Shown here one piece after another: positions 17,821 to 26,049 of a stretch of 64,000 nucleotides of DNA (position 1 is its first letter; each line of letters opens with the position of its first letter). Under the pieces are notes generated by a model. That model was given only the letters and a program-made list of their open reading frames with translations, did not search any database and had not been told where the DNA came from. The stretch spans positions 124,001 through 188,000 of the forward strand of contig JAWKRG010000004.1 of NCBI GenBank assembly GCA_041389725.1. Reading direction: 5' to 3'. This DNA comes from Polyangiaceae bacterium (GTDB lineage: Bacteria > Myxococcota_A > Polyangia > Polyangiales > Polyangiaceae). Position numbers and translations under genes: made by a program.

Positions 17821-19140
17821 CTATTCGAGGCAGCAGACCGTCATCTCGCCCGTTGGAGTAGCCGCTCCGGAGAGAGTGGACGCGGATGGCGAGCAAGTAC
17901 CCGACGGGGAAGCCTGGTAGCTCAAGAACTGGTTGGTCGCGACATCCAGGGGAGGGATGCCGCACCCCGAAATGAACCCGAGGGCGAGACCACCCGAGCA
18001 GCCGGTCGCGACTGCGACCTGCCCTCCACAACTGGAATTGGCGGCACCACACGAACACGCCGAACAACTACGGGTGTCGGTGTAGGATGAGAAGGTCGCT
18101 GTCTTCAGCGTGTAGTAGACGGGGCACACGAAATTCCCCGGTCTGTAGTAGCAGAGTTGGTAGGGAGGATCGACCTTGGGGACACAAGTGTCGCCCGCGG
18201 TGCAGGTCCCCGTCTGCGAGGTTGAGCCCTCGCAGACTTGCGTGCTGTTGCTCCACTTCGGGGTGGGTAGAGTGTGATTGCTCTTCGGATCGCAGGTGCC
18301 GTTGTTCGATGGCGCGGGCACGGAAAGGCGGACTTGTCCCGATGTAGCCGCGGTGGGGTGCGTGCACTGACCCACAGCGCCCGACCATACTGTCGTGCCG
18401 CCGGGAGACAGACACGCCTTCGCGGTCTCCGCAACATCCTCGATGACTGCGTTGCCAGTGCAGGCGATGTTCTTCGCGGGATCGCACGAGCAACCGCACG
18501 TGGCAGAGCCGGGCACGAATCCGCTGTGGTCCTGGGCACCGAGCGACGGATACTTGCCGGGACACACAGGAAGCGGTCCGGCGCCTTCGTAGAACGCGAT
18601 TGGCCCCGCCCACCCGACCGGAATCGTCGGAACGCACTGAGATGTGGTGGTGTCGCACGCAGGCGCGCCGCCGGTTCCGCCACCGGTACCGCCCGTTGCG
18701 CCACCGGTACCACCGGTTGCGCCACCGGTTCCGCCTGACGCTCCACCGGTACCGCCGGACGCTCCACCGGTACCGCCGGACGCTCCACCGGTACCGCCGG
18801 TTGCGCCACCGGTACCGCCGGACGCTCCACCGGTACCGCCGGTTGCGCCACCGGTACCGCCGGACGCTCCACCGGTTCCGCTGCTTCCACCAACTCCCGC
18901 CGTGCCGCCGGTTGCGCCAGCAACGCCGCCAGAGCCTGCCGTGCCACCGGTTGCGCCAGCAACGCCACCAGAGCCTGCCGTGCCACCGGTTGCACCGCCG
19001 ACACCTGACGCTCCCGATATCGCTCCACTGCCCGCCGCTGCGTCAACGCCCGAATCGCTCGTGTTCGAGAAAGTGGGATTGTCGTCGCCGCCGCACGCAA
19101 TTGCCAGCAACCCTGTGCACACCAGGCTCGTTCCCCTCAT
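17821..19140 (-). CDS. Stalked Cys-rich lipoprotein, paralogue A
   Basis: The N-terminus MRGTSLVCTGLLAIAC is a lipoprotein signal (lipobox AIAC). A stalk of about 100 residues consists of seven-residue units (GGTGGAS or GGTGGAT), encoded by 21-bp DNA repeats. The C-terminal head of about 280 residues has many cysteines and shares a series of motifs with the gene at 20116-21288: CDTTTSQCVPTIPVGWAGP, AFYEGAGPLPVCPG, SATCGCSCDPA, and the ending VCCLE. It is likely an outer-membrane or surface lipoprotein; head function unknown. Both paralogues and the lipoprotein between them lie on the same strand. Confidence 0.78.
   Translation of the reverse strand: MRGTSLVCTGLLAIACGGDDNPTFSNTSDSGVDAAAGSGAISGASGVGGATGGTAGSGGVAGATGGTAGSGGVAGATGGTAGVGGSSGTGGASGGTGGATGGTGGASGGTGGATGGTGGASGGTGGASGGTGGASGGTGGATGGTGGATGGTGGGTGGAPACDTTTSQCVPTIPVGWAGPIAFYEGAGPLPVCPGKYPSLGAQDHSGFVPGSATCGCSCDPAKNIACTGNAVIEDVAETAKACLSPGGTTVWSGAVGQCTHPTAATSGQVRLSVPAPSNNGTCDPKSNHTLPTPKWSNSTQVCEGSTSQTGTCTAGDTCVPKVDPPYQLCYYRPGNFVCPVYYTLKTATFSSYTDTRSCSACSCGAANSSCGGQVAVATGCSGGLALGFISGCGIPPLDVATNQFLSYQASPSGTCSPSASTLSGAATPTGEMTVCCLE
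18674..18883. repeat. 21-bp tandem repeats encoding the lipoprotein stalk
   Basis: About ten consecutive 21-bp units, beginning GACGCTCCACCGGTACCGCC or with GTTGCGCC in place of GACGCTCC, encode the seven-residue GGTGGA(S/T) stalk. Units at 18737-18757, 18758-18778 and 18779-18799 are identical. The near-perfect DNA identity suggests recent slippage or recombination, so stalk length may vary between strains. Confidence 0.85.
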
Positions 19141-19449
19141 GTCGACAAGATTAGACGACGCGTTGAGCGCGGTCGACGATGATCATGCCGTTTGCGAAGC
19201 CCGCGATACCTGATTCGCGCCAGCTACGCCGACTACACGCCAAAAGCGTACGATCCAACCGGGCGCCGCTCGACCGCCGCCGCTGATCACTCGTGAGGTG
19301 CCGCTCCGACCTGACATTGCGTGAACGCGCATGGACTGGGGTAGGTGCGAGCGCCGTGCGTTTGCCGCTGCCTGAACGCGGCGCGCGTTCAGGGCAGACA
19401 GCACTCCGCGGGCGTCGGGGGCCAGCCGGGACTATGGTGCTTCAGGAAG
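19141..19449. other. Intergenic gap of about 310 bp with one hairpin
   Basis: No credible coding frame was seen between the two lipoprotein genes. The only clear structure is the hairpin CCTGAACGCG-GCG-CGCGTTCAGG at 19371-19393, which is 57 bp beyond the 19450 stop. The remainder should carry the promoter of the 19140 gene, but I could not identify -35/-10 boxes. Confidence 0.6.
19371..19393 (-). terminator. Hairpin downstream of the 19450 lipoprotein gene
   Basis: Perfect 10-bp inverted repeat (19371-19380 with 19384-19393) and a three-base loop, 57 bp past the stop of the minus-strand gene. There is no T run after it, so it could instead be an operator for the gene that starts at 19140. 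Confidence 0.4.
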
Positions 19450-20061
19450 TCAGTAGCAGAAGCCTACCGGTGTGATCTGCGCATCGAGTTCACCTATGGG
19501 GTTGCACCCACCTGCATCGACGCCAGAACAGTCAGGCAGCGCGCCGACGGGGTTGCATACCTTGACACAAGTCGGCCCTGGCAAGATGGTCAGACACAGG
19601 TATCCGACCGCACACTCGCTCACACCACTCGTGCAGCTGTCGCCCTGCTTGCCGCTACCACTGGAGACGCAGCCGGCCACAGGGATGCAGTTTTTCCCAC
19701 CGCCGCAATCCTGCTTCAGTGGGTCGCATTCTGAACCGGCATCGGTGGCTGCATCGCCGGCGTCTGTCCCTGCGCCTGACGTGCCACCAAGCGCACCGCT
19801 GTCCCCTGACGCACCCGAATTCCCGGACGCGCCGCCGCTAGATGCACCCGACGCGCCGCCGCTGGGCGCACCTGACGATCCGCCACTGGAAGTACCCGAG
19901 GAACCGCCACTGGAAGTACCCGAGGAACCGCCACTGGACGCACCCGACGAACCACCCGCCCCGCCGCCGGCATCTTGCGATCCCGTTCCGCCGCCGCCCT
20001 CGAACTCTTTCGTCGCGCAAGCCCCAGCGATGGACAGTAGGGCGATGAATGCGAAACGCAT
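19450..20061 (-). CDS. Stalked lipoprotein with Cys-containing head, function unknown
   Basis: The start at ATG 20061 gives the signal MRFAFIALLSIAGAC (lipobox AGAC); an upstream in-frame ATG at 20079 is possible. The stalk has repeated SSG(A/T/G) units, then about 90 residues with cysteines (CDPLKQDCGGGKNC, CTSGVSECAVGYLC, CVKVC, CSGVDAGGC) typical of the Dickkopf-like, extracellular-cysteine motifs common in myxobacterial surface proteins. It sits between the two members of a paralogous lipoprotein pair, all on the same strand. No enzymatic signature is visible. Confidence 0.72.
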   Translation of the reverse strand: MRFAFIALLSIAGACATKEFEGGGGTGSQDAGGGAGGSSGASSGGSSGTSSGGSSGTSSGGSSGAPSGGASGASSGGASGNSGASGDSGALGGTSGAGTDAGDAATDAGSECDPLKQDCGGGKNCIPVAGCVSSGSGKQGDSCTSGVSECAVGYLCLTILPGPTCVKVCNPVGALPDCSGVDAGGCNPIGELDAQITPVGFCY

Positions 20062-20115
20062 CGTTGAAGTGTACGCCATGGGATGGACTCGGGAAAGGAC
20101 TGCTGTTCGCTCCGC

Positions 20116-21288
20116 TCAGGGCAGACAGCAGACGGTGGTTTCGCCGGTGGCGGTCGCGGTGCCCGACAACGTGGGCGACGAAGAGGGACAAGTGCCCGAG
20201 GGCGCGGGCTTGTACGTGCCATACTGGTTGGTCCCGATGGGGTCTGGAGACGCCACGCCGCAGGATGAGATGCTGGAATTCAGGGCGACTATGCCCGAGC
20301 AGCCTGAAACGAAATCGACCTTGCCTCCACACTTCGCGTCCGTCGACGCACCGCACGTGCACGTCGAGCAAGCGCGGCTATCCGTGAAGTTCTCGTGGGT
20401 GGAGTGCTTCTTCGTGTAACCCGGAGGGCACGAGAACGCGCCGGGCCGGTGCACGCAGAGCTGATAGGGCGCAAAGGTCTTCTGCACGCAAGTCTGTCCA
20501 CTGCCGCAGGTTCCGCTCGGCGCGCTTGCGCCCGCGCAGATCTGGGTTTCACTCGTCCACGTCGGCGTTGGCAACGTGTGGTTCGCCTTGGCCTGGCACG
20601 TGCCGGAAGAGCTGGGGGTTGGAGGGAGCAAGCGTACCTTTCCGGTGGCACCCACGCTGGCGCTCGGGTGCGTACAGCTGGACGAGTTGCCGGACCAAAT
20701 CACAGTTCCCTGGCCTGGTAGGATCAAGGTACAGGCGAGGGTGACCGTCCCGATACTCTCCACCTTCGCGCTACCGTTGCACGCGATGCCCGTCGCGGGG
20801 TCGCAGCTGCAGCTGCAACTCGCGCTACCGGGCTTGAAACCGCTGTGCGCCTTGGCGCCAACCGTGGGGTACGCGCCCGGACATGACGGCGCCGCCGTCG
20901 CTCCGTTGTAAAACGCGACGGGGCCCGCCCACCCCGCGGGAACATCCGGTGCGCATTGCGTCGTTGCGGAATCGCAGGCCTGGGCGCCGCCCGTGCCGCC
21001 TGTTGCGCCACCCGCGCCGCCCGTTGCGCCGCCCGACGCTCCAGCCGTTCCACCCGTTGCACCGCCTGCGCCGCCTGTGGCACCGCCTGCGCCGCCCGTT
21101 GTGCCGCTGGCTCCCGTGCCAGAGCTGCCCGCCGCTCCAGCTGAGGCGCCGCTTCCGCTCGAGCCGCCGCTCGACCCACCCCCAGTGCCCGCGCCCGAGT
21201 CGCCAGGGTTGGAGAATTCGCGGTCTTCACCAGACCCGCAGCCCAAGACAAAGATCGCCAGCGCGCCCCACAAGAAGTTCCGTCCCAT
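20116..21288 (-). CDS. Stalked Cys-rich lipoprotein, paralogue B
   Basis: The signal MGRNFLWGALAIFVLGC (lipobox VLGC) is followed by a Gly-rich stalk of about 80 residues and a head homologous to the one at 17821-19140: CDSATTQCAPDVPAGWAGP, AFYNGATAAPSCPG, SASCSCSCDPATGIAC, CSTCTCGAS and the end VCCLP. Its stalk uses other units (TGGAGGA) than paralogue A, so the heads are conserved while the stalks have diverged. Function unknown; most likely a surface lipoprotein held by disulphides. Confidence 0.78.
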   Translation of the reverse strand: MGRNFLWGALAIFVLGCGSGEDREFSNPGDSGAGTGGGSSGGSSGSGASAGAAGSSGTGASGTTGGAGGATGGAGGATGGTAGASGGATGGAGGATGGTGGAQACDSATTQCAPDVPAGWAGPVAFYNGATAAPSCPGAYPTVGAKAHSGFKPGSASCSCSCDPATGIACNGSAKVESIGTVTLACTLILPGQGTVIWSGNSSSCTHPSASVGATGKVRLLPPTPSSSGTCQAKANHTLPTPTWTSETQICAGASAPSGTCGSGQTCVQKTFAPYQLCVHRPGAFSCPPGYTKKHSTHENFTDSRACSTCTCGASTDAKCGGKVDFVSGCSGIVALNSSISSCGVASPDPIGTNQYGTYKPAPSGTCPSSSPTLSGTATATGETTVCCLP

Positions 21289-21387
21289 GTACCGAGTATA
21301 GTAAACGCGCCGCGTCTAGTCGACATCGCGCCAAGCTCGGTTCGACCGCTCGGCCAACTGCCCGAAAATGTGAGACTTGCACAGCCA

Positions 21388-22206
21388 ATGTCACAGCGAA
21401 TCGTGATCACCGGTGCCAGCGCAGGGGTCGGCGCGGCAGTTGCGCGGCGTTTCGCGGATCGCTCCGCACGCCTGCTGCTCGCTGCGCGCGGACAACCTGG
21501 GCTCGACGCCATCGCAGCCGAGCTCTCGTCGCGGACCGAGGTTGTCACGATGGCGATGGATGTCGCCAACGATGCGCAGTGCGAAGCGCTGATCGCGCGC
21601 GCCGAGGACGTCTTCGGCGGAATCGACGTCTTGGTCAACAACGCGGGCTACAACGCCCGCGGTGACTTCGAAGCCATGACAGCGATGGACTTGGCGCAGA
21701 TGGTGGACGTGAACTTGCGCGCCCCGGTCGTGCTCACGCGACACGCCCTGCCCGTGCTTCGGCGACAAGGGGGGGGCGCCATCGTCAACGTCGCATCTCT
21801 GGCGGGGCGCACGCCCGTCCCTCACGCCGTCGTCTACTCTGCATCCAAGTTTGGACTCCGCGCCTTCAGCCTCGCACTGAACGAGGAGCTGCGCGGCAGT
21901 GGCATTACCGTATCCGTCGTGTCGCCGGGGCCCATCGACACGGGCTTCCTGCTCGATGATATCGATCAAGTCCCGGATCTCGTGCTTTCGCAGCCGATGA
22001 GCAGCGCGGAACAAGTGGCTGACGCGGTGGTGGACTGCGCCTTGCGCGGCACGCCCGAGCGTGCGTTGCCCGCCGCATCGGCAATCCTGACCCACTTCGC
22101 CTACTTGGTTCCCGCTGCGGCGCGGAAACTGAAACCACTGCTCGAGGCGCGCGGCCGCCGCGCGAAGGCGGTGTGGCGCAAGCGCTGGGCCGAGCGCCAG
22201 CGCTAG
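21388..22206 (+). CDS. Short-chain dehydrogenase/reductase (SDR)
   Basis: A classical SDR of 272 residues: cofactor motif TGASAGVG (residues 8-15), NNAGYN, and the catalytic triad S137, Y150, K154 in YSASK, with the usual 13 and 4 residue spacing. It should catalyse NAD(P)H-dependent oxidation or reduction of an alcohol/ketone in the cytosol. I chose ATG 21388 because it begins directly before the first beta strand (MSQRIVITG). The C-terminal extension is basic and helical. Its stop overlaps the stop of the convergent TPR gene within the bases CTAG. Substrate unknown. Confidence 0.9.
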   Translation: MSQRIVITGASAGVGAAVARRFADRSARLLLAARGQPGLDAIAAELSSRTEVVTMAMDVANDAQCEALIARAEDVFGGIDVLVNNAGYNARGDFEAMTAMDLAQMVDVNLRAPVVLTRHALPVLRRQGGGAIVNVASLAGRTPVPHAVVYSASKFGLRAFSLALNEELRGSGITVSVVSPGPIDTGFLLDDIDQVPDLVLSQPMSSAEQVADAVVDCALRGTPERALPAASAILTHFAYLVPAAARKLKPLLEARGRRAKAVWRKRWAERQR

Positions 22207-22922
22207 TTCACCACTTCGCCGAGCATCTGCTTCGCGCGCTGCGCCCACTTGTGATCGCGGCGCTTCACGAAATCTGGCGCCGATTCGTAGGCATCCAGGC
22301 CCTTCTCCAGCACGGCGCGGGCGCGCAGATGCTCGCCGCCGCGAATCAGGTAGTGGGCCAATCCCACGTGGTGGTTGATGCGGGTGCTCACGCCAACCAA
22401 GCCTTCGAGTACCTCGATGGCGTCGCCGCGCTGCCCGTTCTGCCAGAGAGCTTCCGCATAGTCGAGCGCGGCCGAGTAGTCGCGATAACCGTTGTCCAAT
22501 CGAAGAAGCCGATCCAAGTGTTGCACCGCGGCGTCGAAGCGACCCAAGCCCATTTCGCAACGTGCCACGCCGTGCAGCGCCTGCTTGTTGTCCGGATCGC
22601 CCCGCAGCACGTCTTCGTACAGCGGAAGGGCCTGGTTGCATTCATCGCGCAACTCGAGCGCATCGGCGAGGGTGAGCTTGTTGACCACACTTGGGGTCTC
22701 ATCCAACTGCTTCTTCAGAGAATCCACGTTGGGGCCGGCCGGAAGTCGCGCGAGTACGGCCTGTGGGTTCCAATCCCGCAGCTTCACGACCGCGAAGTAG
22801 ACCACGCCGCCCAAGGGCGCGAACAACACGATGATCGCCAGCCAATACAGCTCGGCCTTGCGACGCAGGGCGTCCACGACCATCCAGAGGGTGAAGGCGA
22901 TGGCGACGTAGTAGAAGGTCAC
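22203..22922 (-). CDS. TPR-repeat membrane protein
   Basis: The first 45 residues form two hydrophobic segments (YYVAIAFTLWMVVDAL and LYWLAIIVLFAPLGGVVYF) separated by a short RRK loop, so the protein is anchored in the inner membrane. The rest is helical with TPR-like units (ALELRDECNQALPLYEDVLR, ALHGVARCEMGLGRFDAAVQ, ALDYAEALWQNGQRGDAIEV, GLAHYLIRGGEHLRARAVL). TPR domains mediate protein contacts; the partner is unknown. No neighbouring gene shares its strand closely, as the next one upstream is over 140 bp away. Confidence 0.78.
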   Translation of the reverse strand: MTFYYVAIAFTLWMVVDALRRKAELYWLAIIVLFAPLGGVVYFAVVKLRDWNPQAVLARLPAGPNVDSLKKQLDETPSVVNKLTLADALELRDECNQALPLYEDVLRGDPDNKQALHGVARCEMGLGRFDAAVQHLDRLLRLDNGYRDYSAALDYAEALWQNGQRGDAIEVLEGLVGVSTRINHHVGLAHYLIRGGEHLRARAVLEKGLDAYESAPDFVKRRDHKWAQRAKQMLGEVVN

Positions 22923-23063
22923 GGCGATTCCGAAGGTGAGCTCCGCGGCGAGGGCCGAGCGTCTCCGGTTCTTGTAGCACGACCGCGTGGCCAGGCGCGT
23001 CCGCGCAGCGTCGACGATGCCTCGTGAGGTGCGCGAGGTCGCCAGACTGGCGCGGCCGTGGAT

Positions 23064-23948
23064 CTAGCTGGGCCGCGGGGCTGCGGGGCGGAAGAGCAGC
23101 AGCACACCAGCCACGATCAGCACTGCACCCGCCACGGTCGATGCGGCCGGCAGCTCCTCGAAGACGAGGAAGCCCCATACGGCAGCGAACGCGATCTGCA
23201 CGTACCCGACGGTGGTGGCGCGGCCAGCAGGAACGAGGGCGAGACCCTTGGTGAGCCAGACTTGCGACACCTGTGTCGCCACCCCCAACGCCAAGAGCAG
23301 CAGCCAACCACGCGGGGTCGGCGACTGCCAGGTCGCGATGGCAAACGGCAGCGTGGCTGGCACCGCCACGACTGGAAAGTACATGACGATCACGTGGGGA
23401 TCGTCGGTGAACCGCAGCCGACGCACCGTGGTGTAGGCGAAAGCGCTGAAGACTGCTCCGCCTAGGGCCGCGAGCACTCCAGCGGTTGGTAGCGGGGTCT
23501 CTGCTCCAAACATCGCGCCCGGTCGCGTCACCAACACGGTGCCAATGACGCTGGCCACGAGCGCCACGATCAAGCCACGGTCCAAGCGTTCTCCGAGGAA
23601 CACCAGGGCGACCAGCGAGGTCAGGATCGGGTTCAGGTAGTGTATGACGGTTGCCTCGGCGAGAGGCAGATTCGCCACGGCGTAGAAGAAGCACGCCAGG
23701 CCACCCGTGCCGAGCACACCGCGGAGCAGCAGGCGCTTGCGGTCGTTGCCCCAGGGGGAGATCCCTTTGCGGATCACCCATGCACTGCTGAGCACGAGAG
23801 TGACGACGCCTCGCGCCAGCACCAACATCGGCACCGGCAGCTCTCGGCCAGCTAGCTTGACGCACACGCTCATCACCGAGAAGCCGAGCGCGCCGAGCAC
23901 CAACATGGTGATGCCCCGTCGCTGCTCCTGGTCCGACACGGCGCCCAT
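23064..23948 (-). CDS. EamA/DMT-family inner-membrane transporter
   Basis: The protein is almost wholly hydrophobic, with about ten helices arranged as two repeats of five, the EamA/RhaT (DMT) layout. Typical features are ALGFSVMSVCVKLAG at the start, the loop PLAEATVIHYLNPI in the first repeat, the FLGERLDRG motif, and VPAGRATTVGYVQIAFAAVW in the second. Family members export or import small metabolites such as amino acids and nucleosides; substrate cannot be told. It stands alone, about 175 bp from the divergent lipoprotein gene. Confidence 0.87.
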   Translation of the reverse strand: MGAVSDQEQRRGITMLVLGALGFSVMSVCVKLAGRELPVPMLVLARGVVTLVLSSAWVIRKGISPWGNDRKRLLLRGVLGTGGLACFFYAVANLPLAEATVIHYLNPILTSLVALVFLGERLDRGLIVALVASVIGTVLVTRPGAMFGAETPLPTAGVLAALGGAVFSAFAYTTVRRLRFTDDPHVIVMYFPVVAVPATLPFAIATWQSPTPRGWLLLLALGVATQVSQVWLTKGLALVPAGRATTVGYVQIAFAAVWGFLVFEELPAASTVAGAVLIVAGVLLLFRPAAPRPS

Positions 23949-24112
23949 TGTTGTCGCCGGTCGCGTCTCGGCAAGCAGTGAGATGACCTGGCGTTATCAC
24001 CCCGCGCGTGAACGATAGTTGGCGCGTCTCGCGAGAGCAGCAAACAACTGGGAAAACAGCGGTCCCATGGCCTAGTCTTGTCGGCACATCGCTTGCAGCA
24101 GCGCGACGATCT

Positions 24113-24118
24113 GGAGGA
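24113..24118 (+). promoter_or_regulatory. Ribosome binding site GGAGGA for the 24125 gene
   Basis: GGAGGA lies six bases before ATG 24125 and fixes this start over an upstream in-frame alternative at 24008. The leader ATCTGGAGGACG also precedes the 8170 gene. Confidence 0.8.
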
Positions 24119-24124
24119 CGGCAC

Positions 24125-25240
24125 ATGCGACGATACTTGGTGGGTATTTCACTGTTGACTCTGGGGGCTGGATTGGCAGCGGGTTGCGGCGGCGATAGCG
24201 ACGATGGTGGCGGCGGGGCCAAGTCGATTGCCATCGAAGACGTGCCGCCGCTCTACGCGGACGCCATATGCACCACTTTCGAAGGCTGTTTTGCCGGGGC
24301 GCCCTTCGAGGTGTTCCTGAACGGCGAGGACTGCAGGAAGAACTACGAGACCGCGCTGAACGACGAACTCATCCGCATCAAGACGGCGGTCGATGGCGGC
24401 AGCGTGGTCTACAAAGGCAATCTGATGCAGAAGTGCCTCGACGCGGTGAAGGGTCTTGGCTGCGCTCTGCAAGGGGAGCCCCCGGAGTGCCAGGCGGCCA
24501 TCGCGGGCACAGTTGAGGATGGCGGTGACTGCACGCTGGATCCCGAGTGCAAGGGCGCGAACAGCTACTGCCGAGTGGGTTCGAGTTGTCCCGGCAGCTG
24601 TGCACCCAAAGAGCCAGCGGGCGCGAGTTGTCGTCGCAATGACGATTGCGCCGTCGGGTTGCAGTGTTCCGACACGACCCAGAAGTGTTTTGCCCCTGCG
24701 AAAGACGGTGAGACCTGTGGAGGCGGTTCGGCACCGGATTGCGGGCCTGGCTTGTTCTGCGTGGGCGAGGAAGAGAGCCCGCCGAAGTCGGGAACCTGCG
24801 CAGACGGAGCCGCTGCCTTCTCCGCGGCGGAAGGGGACCCCTGCTTCTTCAATGGGAAGTCGTTGTGCAAGGACGGCTTGTTCTGTCTGGTGACGGGAGT
24901 CGACACCCAGACTCAGCAGCTCGTCACCGAGTGCGCGAAGCAGTATGCCGCCGGGGCGGACTGCTCGCCCGGCATCCCGGATGCCTGCCCCATCGAGCAG
25001 TACTGCAAAGTAACGCCGAACACCTTCACCGGCGTTTGCACCGCGAAACCTGGCGACGGCGAAGCCTGCGCCGCGGGCATTGGTGGCGACGCGAGCGTGT
25101 GCGCCCCGGGCACGCGCTGCGATGGTGGGACCTGCCGCCCTCGACAAAAGCTCGGCGCTAGCTGCAAGACTGACGAGGTCTGCTACAGTGAGAACTGTTC
25201 CGGCGGCGCGTGCGCTCCGGGCGGAGGCTGCACAATCTAG
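24125..25240 (+). CDS. Cys-rich lipoprotein with Dickkopf-like cysteine motifs
   Basis: MRRYLVGISLLTLGAGLAAGC is a lipoprotein signal (lipobox AAGC) followed by a short Asp/Gly spacer. A helical segment with a few cysteines (ICTTFEGCF, DCRKNYET, GLGCALQGEPPEC) precedes a series of short cysteine units, for example CAPKEPAGASCRRNDDC, CSDTTQKC, CFFNGKSLCKDGLFC and CKTDEVCYSENCSGGAC. These resemble the Dickkopf/extracellular-Cys motifs frequent in myxobacterial surface proteins. No enzyme signature. A palindromic hairpin follows the stop. Confidence 0.78.
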   Translation: MRRYLVGISLLTLGAGLAAGCGGDSDDGGGGAKSIAIEDVPPLYADAICTTFEGCFAGAPFEVFLNGEDCRKNYETALNDELIRIKTAVDGGSVVYKGNLMQKCLDAVKGLGCALQGEPPECQAAIAGTVEDGGDCTLDPECKGANSYCRVGSSCPGSCAPKEPAGASCRRNDDCAVGLQCSDTTQKCFAPAKDGETCGGGSAPDCGPGLFCVGEEESPPKSGTCADGAAAFSAAEGDPCFFNGKSLCKDGLFCLVTGVDTQTQQLVTECAKQYAAGADCSPGIPDACPIEQYCKVTPNTFTGVCTAKPGDGEACAAGIGGDASVCAPGTRCDGGTCRPRQKLGASCKTDEVCYSENCSGGACAPGGGCTI

Positions 25241-25256
25241 CCGCCAGGCGGGAACC

Positions 25257-25287
25257 AGCGGGCCCGGGCATTACGCTCGGGCCCGCT
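25257..25287 (+). terminator. Hairpin terminator after the Cys-rich lipoprotein gene
   Basis: A perfect 10-bp stem (AGCGGGCCCG at 25257-25266 with CGGGCCCGCT at 25278-25287) and 11-base loop, 16 bp after the stop. It is followed by CTATTCAGTCT, which is only weakly T-rich. Confidence 0.6.
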
Positions 25288-25449
25288 CTATTCAGTCTCT
25301 TTGCAGCGCGATCTGGGCCAAGTTTGGCAGGACTCGCCGTTGTCTCGCTCGCGGTCAGCAGTCGGCGATCAGCGGTCAGCTTGGCGGAGCCGACGGGGTG
25401 CAAGACCCGCGCATCTGACTCGAGCTTCCCTGGCGACGTTTGGTGGGGG

Positions 25450-26049
25450 TCATTCGATGACGGGGAAGGGGTAGACGTCCCACTGGTCGCGATCCGCGCG
25501 GTAGTACGCCTCGAAGCCTCGGTACATGAAGGAGTAGCCGTCGCAGATCAATACGCCGTTGACCTCGATGCTGCTGTCGTCGGGTTCTGGACCCAGCGGC
25601 TCGAAGTAGGCGCCGCGGTCGTAGGACGACAGATCGGTTGGCGCAGCAAAAAGAATCTTGAGTCGTTGTGGCGGACACGCCGAGCCGTCATCGTCCACGG
25701 TGATCCAGTCCCGACGAACCGCTTGCTGCATCACCGCTGTGTGGAGCTGCGCGACGCGCGACGGAGTTGCAGGCGTTGCAGCCATCGCAGGCACCGTGTT
25801 CCCATGTGACGGCACGTCGTTGTCCAGCGTGGAAACCGCGGCGGGGGCGACCGCCGTGTCGTGGCGAAGCGCTCGTCGCGCGGCTTTTCGCGGGCCGCGA
25901 AGGGGAGACCGGGAGGAAGCCGTCGCCGACGTCGATTCCGCGCGGGATGTTGCGGTGGCATTCGTGGACTTCGACGTCGAGGTCACCAGGGCCAGCAAGC
26001 CCAGGCTTGCGACGACGAGCGCCAGCCCCACGGCTGCGCGGGTTCTCAT
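25450..26049 (-). CDS. Exported or membrane-anchored protein, function unknown
   Basis: The start at ATG 26049 overlaps the stop of the preceding gene in an ATGA tetramer, so translation is probably coupled. The N-terminus MRTRAAVGLALVVASLGLLALV is a signal peptide or anchor; a Ser/Thr/Ala-rich spacer follows. The C-terminal 90 residues (DWITVDDDGSACPPQRLKIL, SSIEVNGVLICDGYSFMY, YRADRDQWDVYPFPVIE) form a small domain with two cysteines. No family recognised. It probably acts with the upstream peptidoglycan-hydrolase-like protein. Confidence 0.62.
   Translation of the reverse strand: MRTRAAVGLALVVASLGLLALVTSTSKSTNATATSRAESTSATASSRSPLRGPRKAARRALRHDTAVAPAAVSTLDNDVPSHGNTVPAMAATPATPSRVAQLHTAVMQQAVRRDWITVDDDGSACPPQRLKILFAAPTDLSSYDRGAYFEPLGPEPDDSSIEVNGVLICDGYSFMYRGFEAYYRADRDQWDVYPFPVIE

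Noticed and set aside
18674..18883. CRISPR-like look of the regularly spaced repeats
   Set aside because: Repeats are contiguous 21-bp units in frame with a Gly-rich stalk; there are no unique spacers and no cas genes.
19388..19402. TGCTGTCTGCCCTGA in the gap (minus strand), identical to the 3' end of the 20116 gene
   Set aside because: A possible relic of a third paralogue, but the sequence upstream of it shows no similarity to the paralogue's coding region, so 15 bases alone are not enough.
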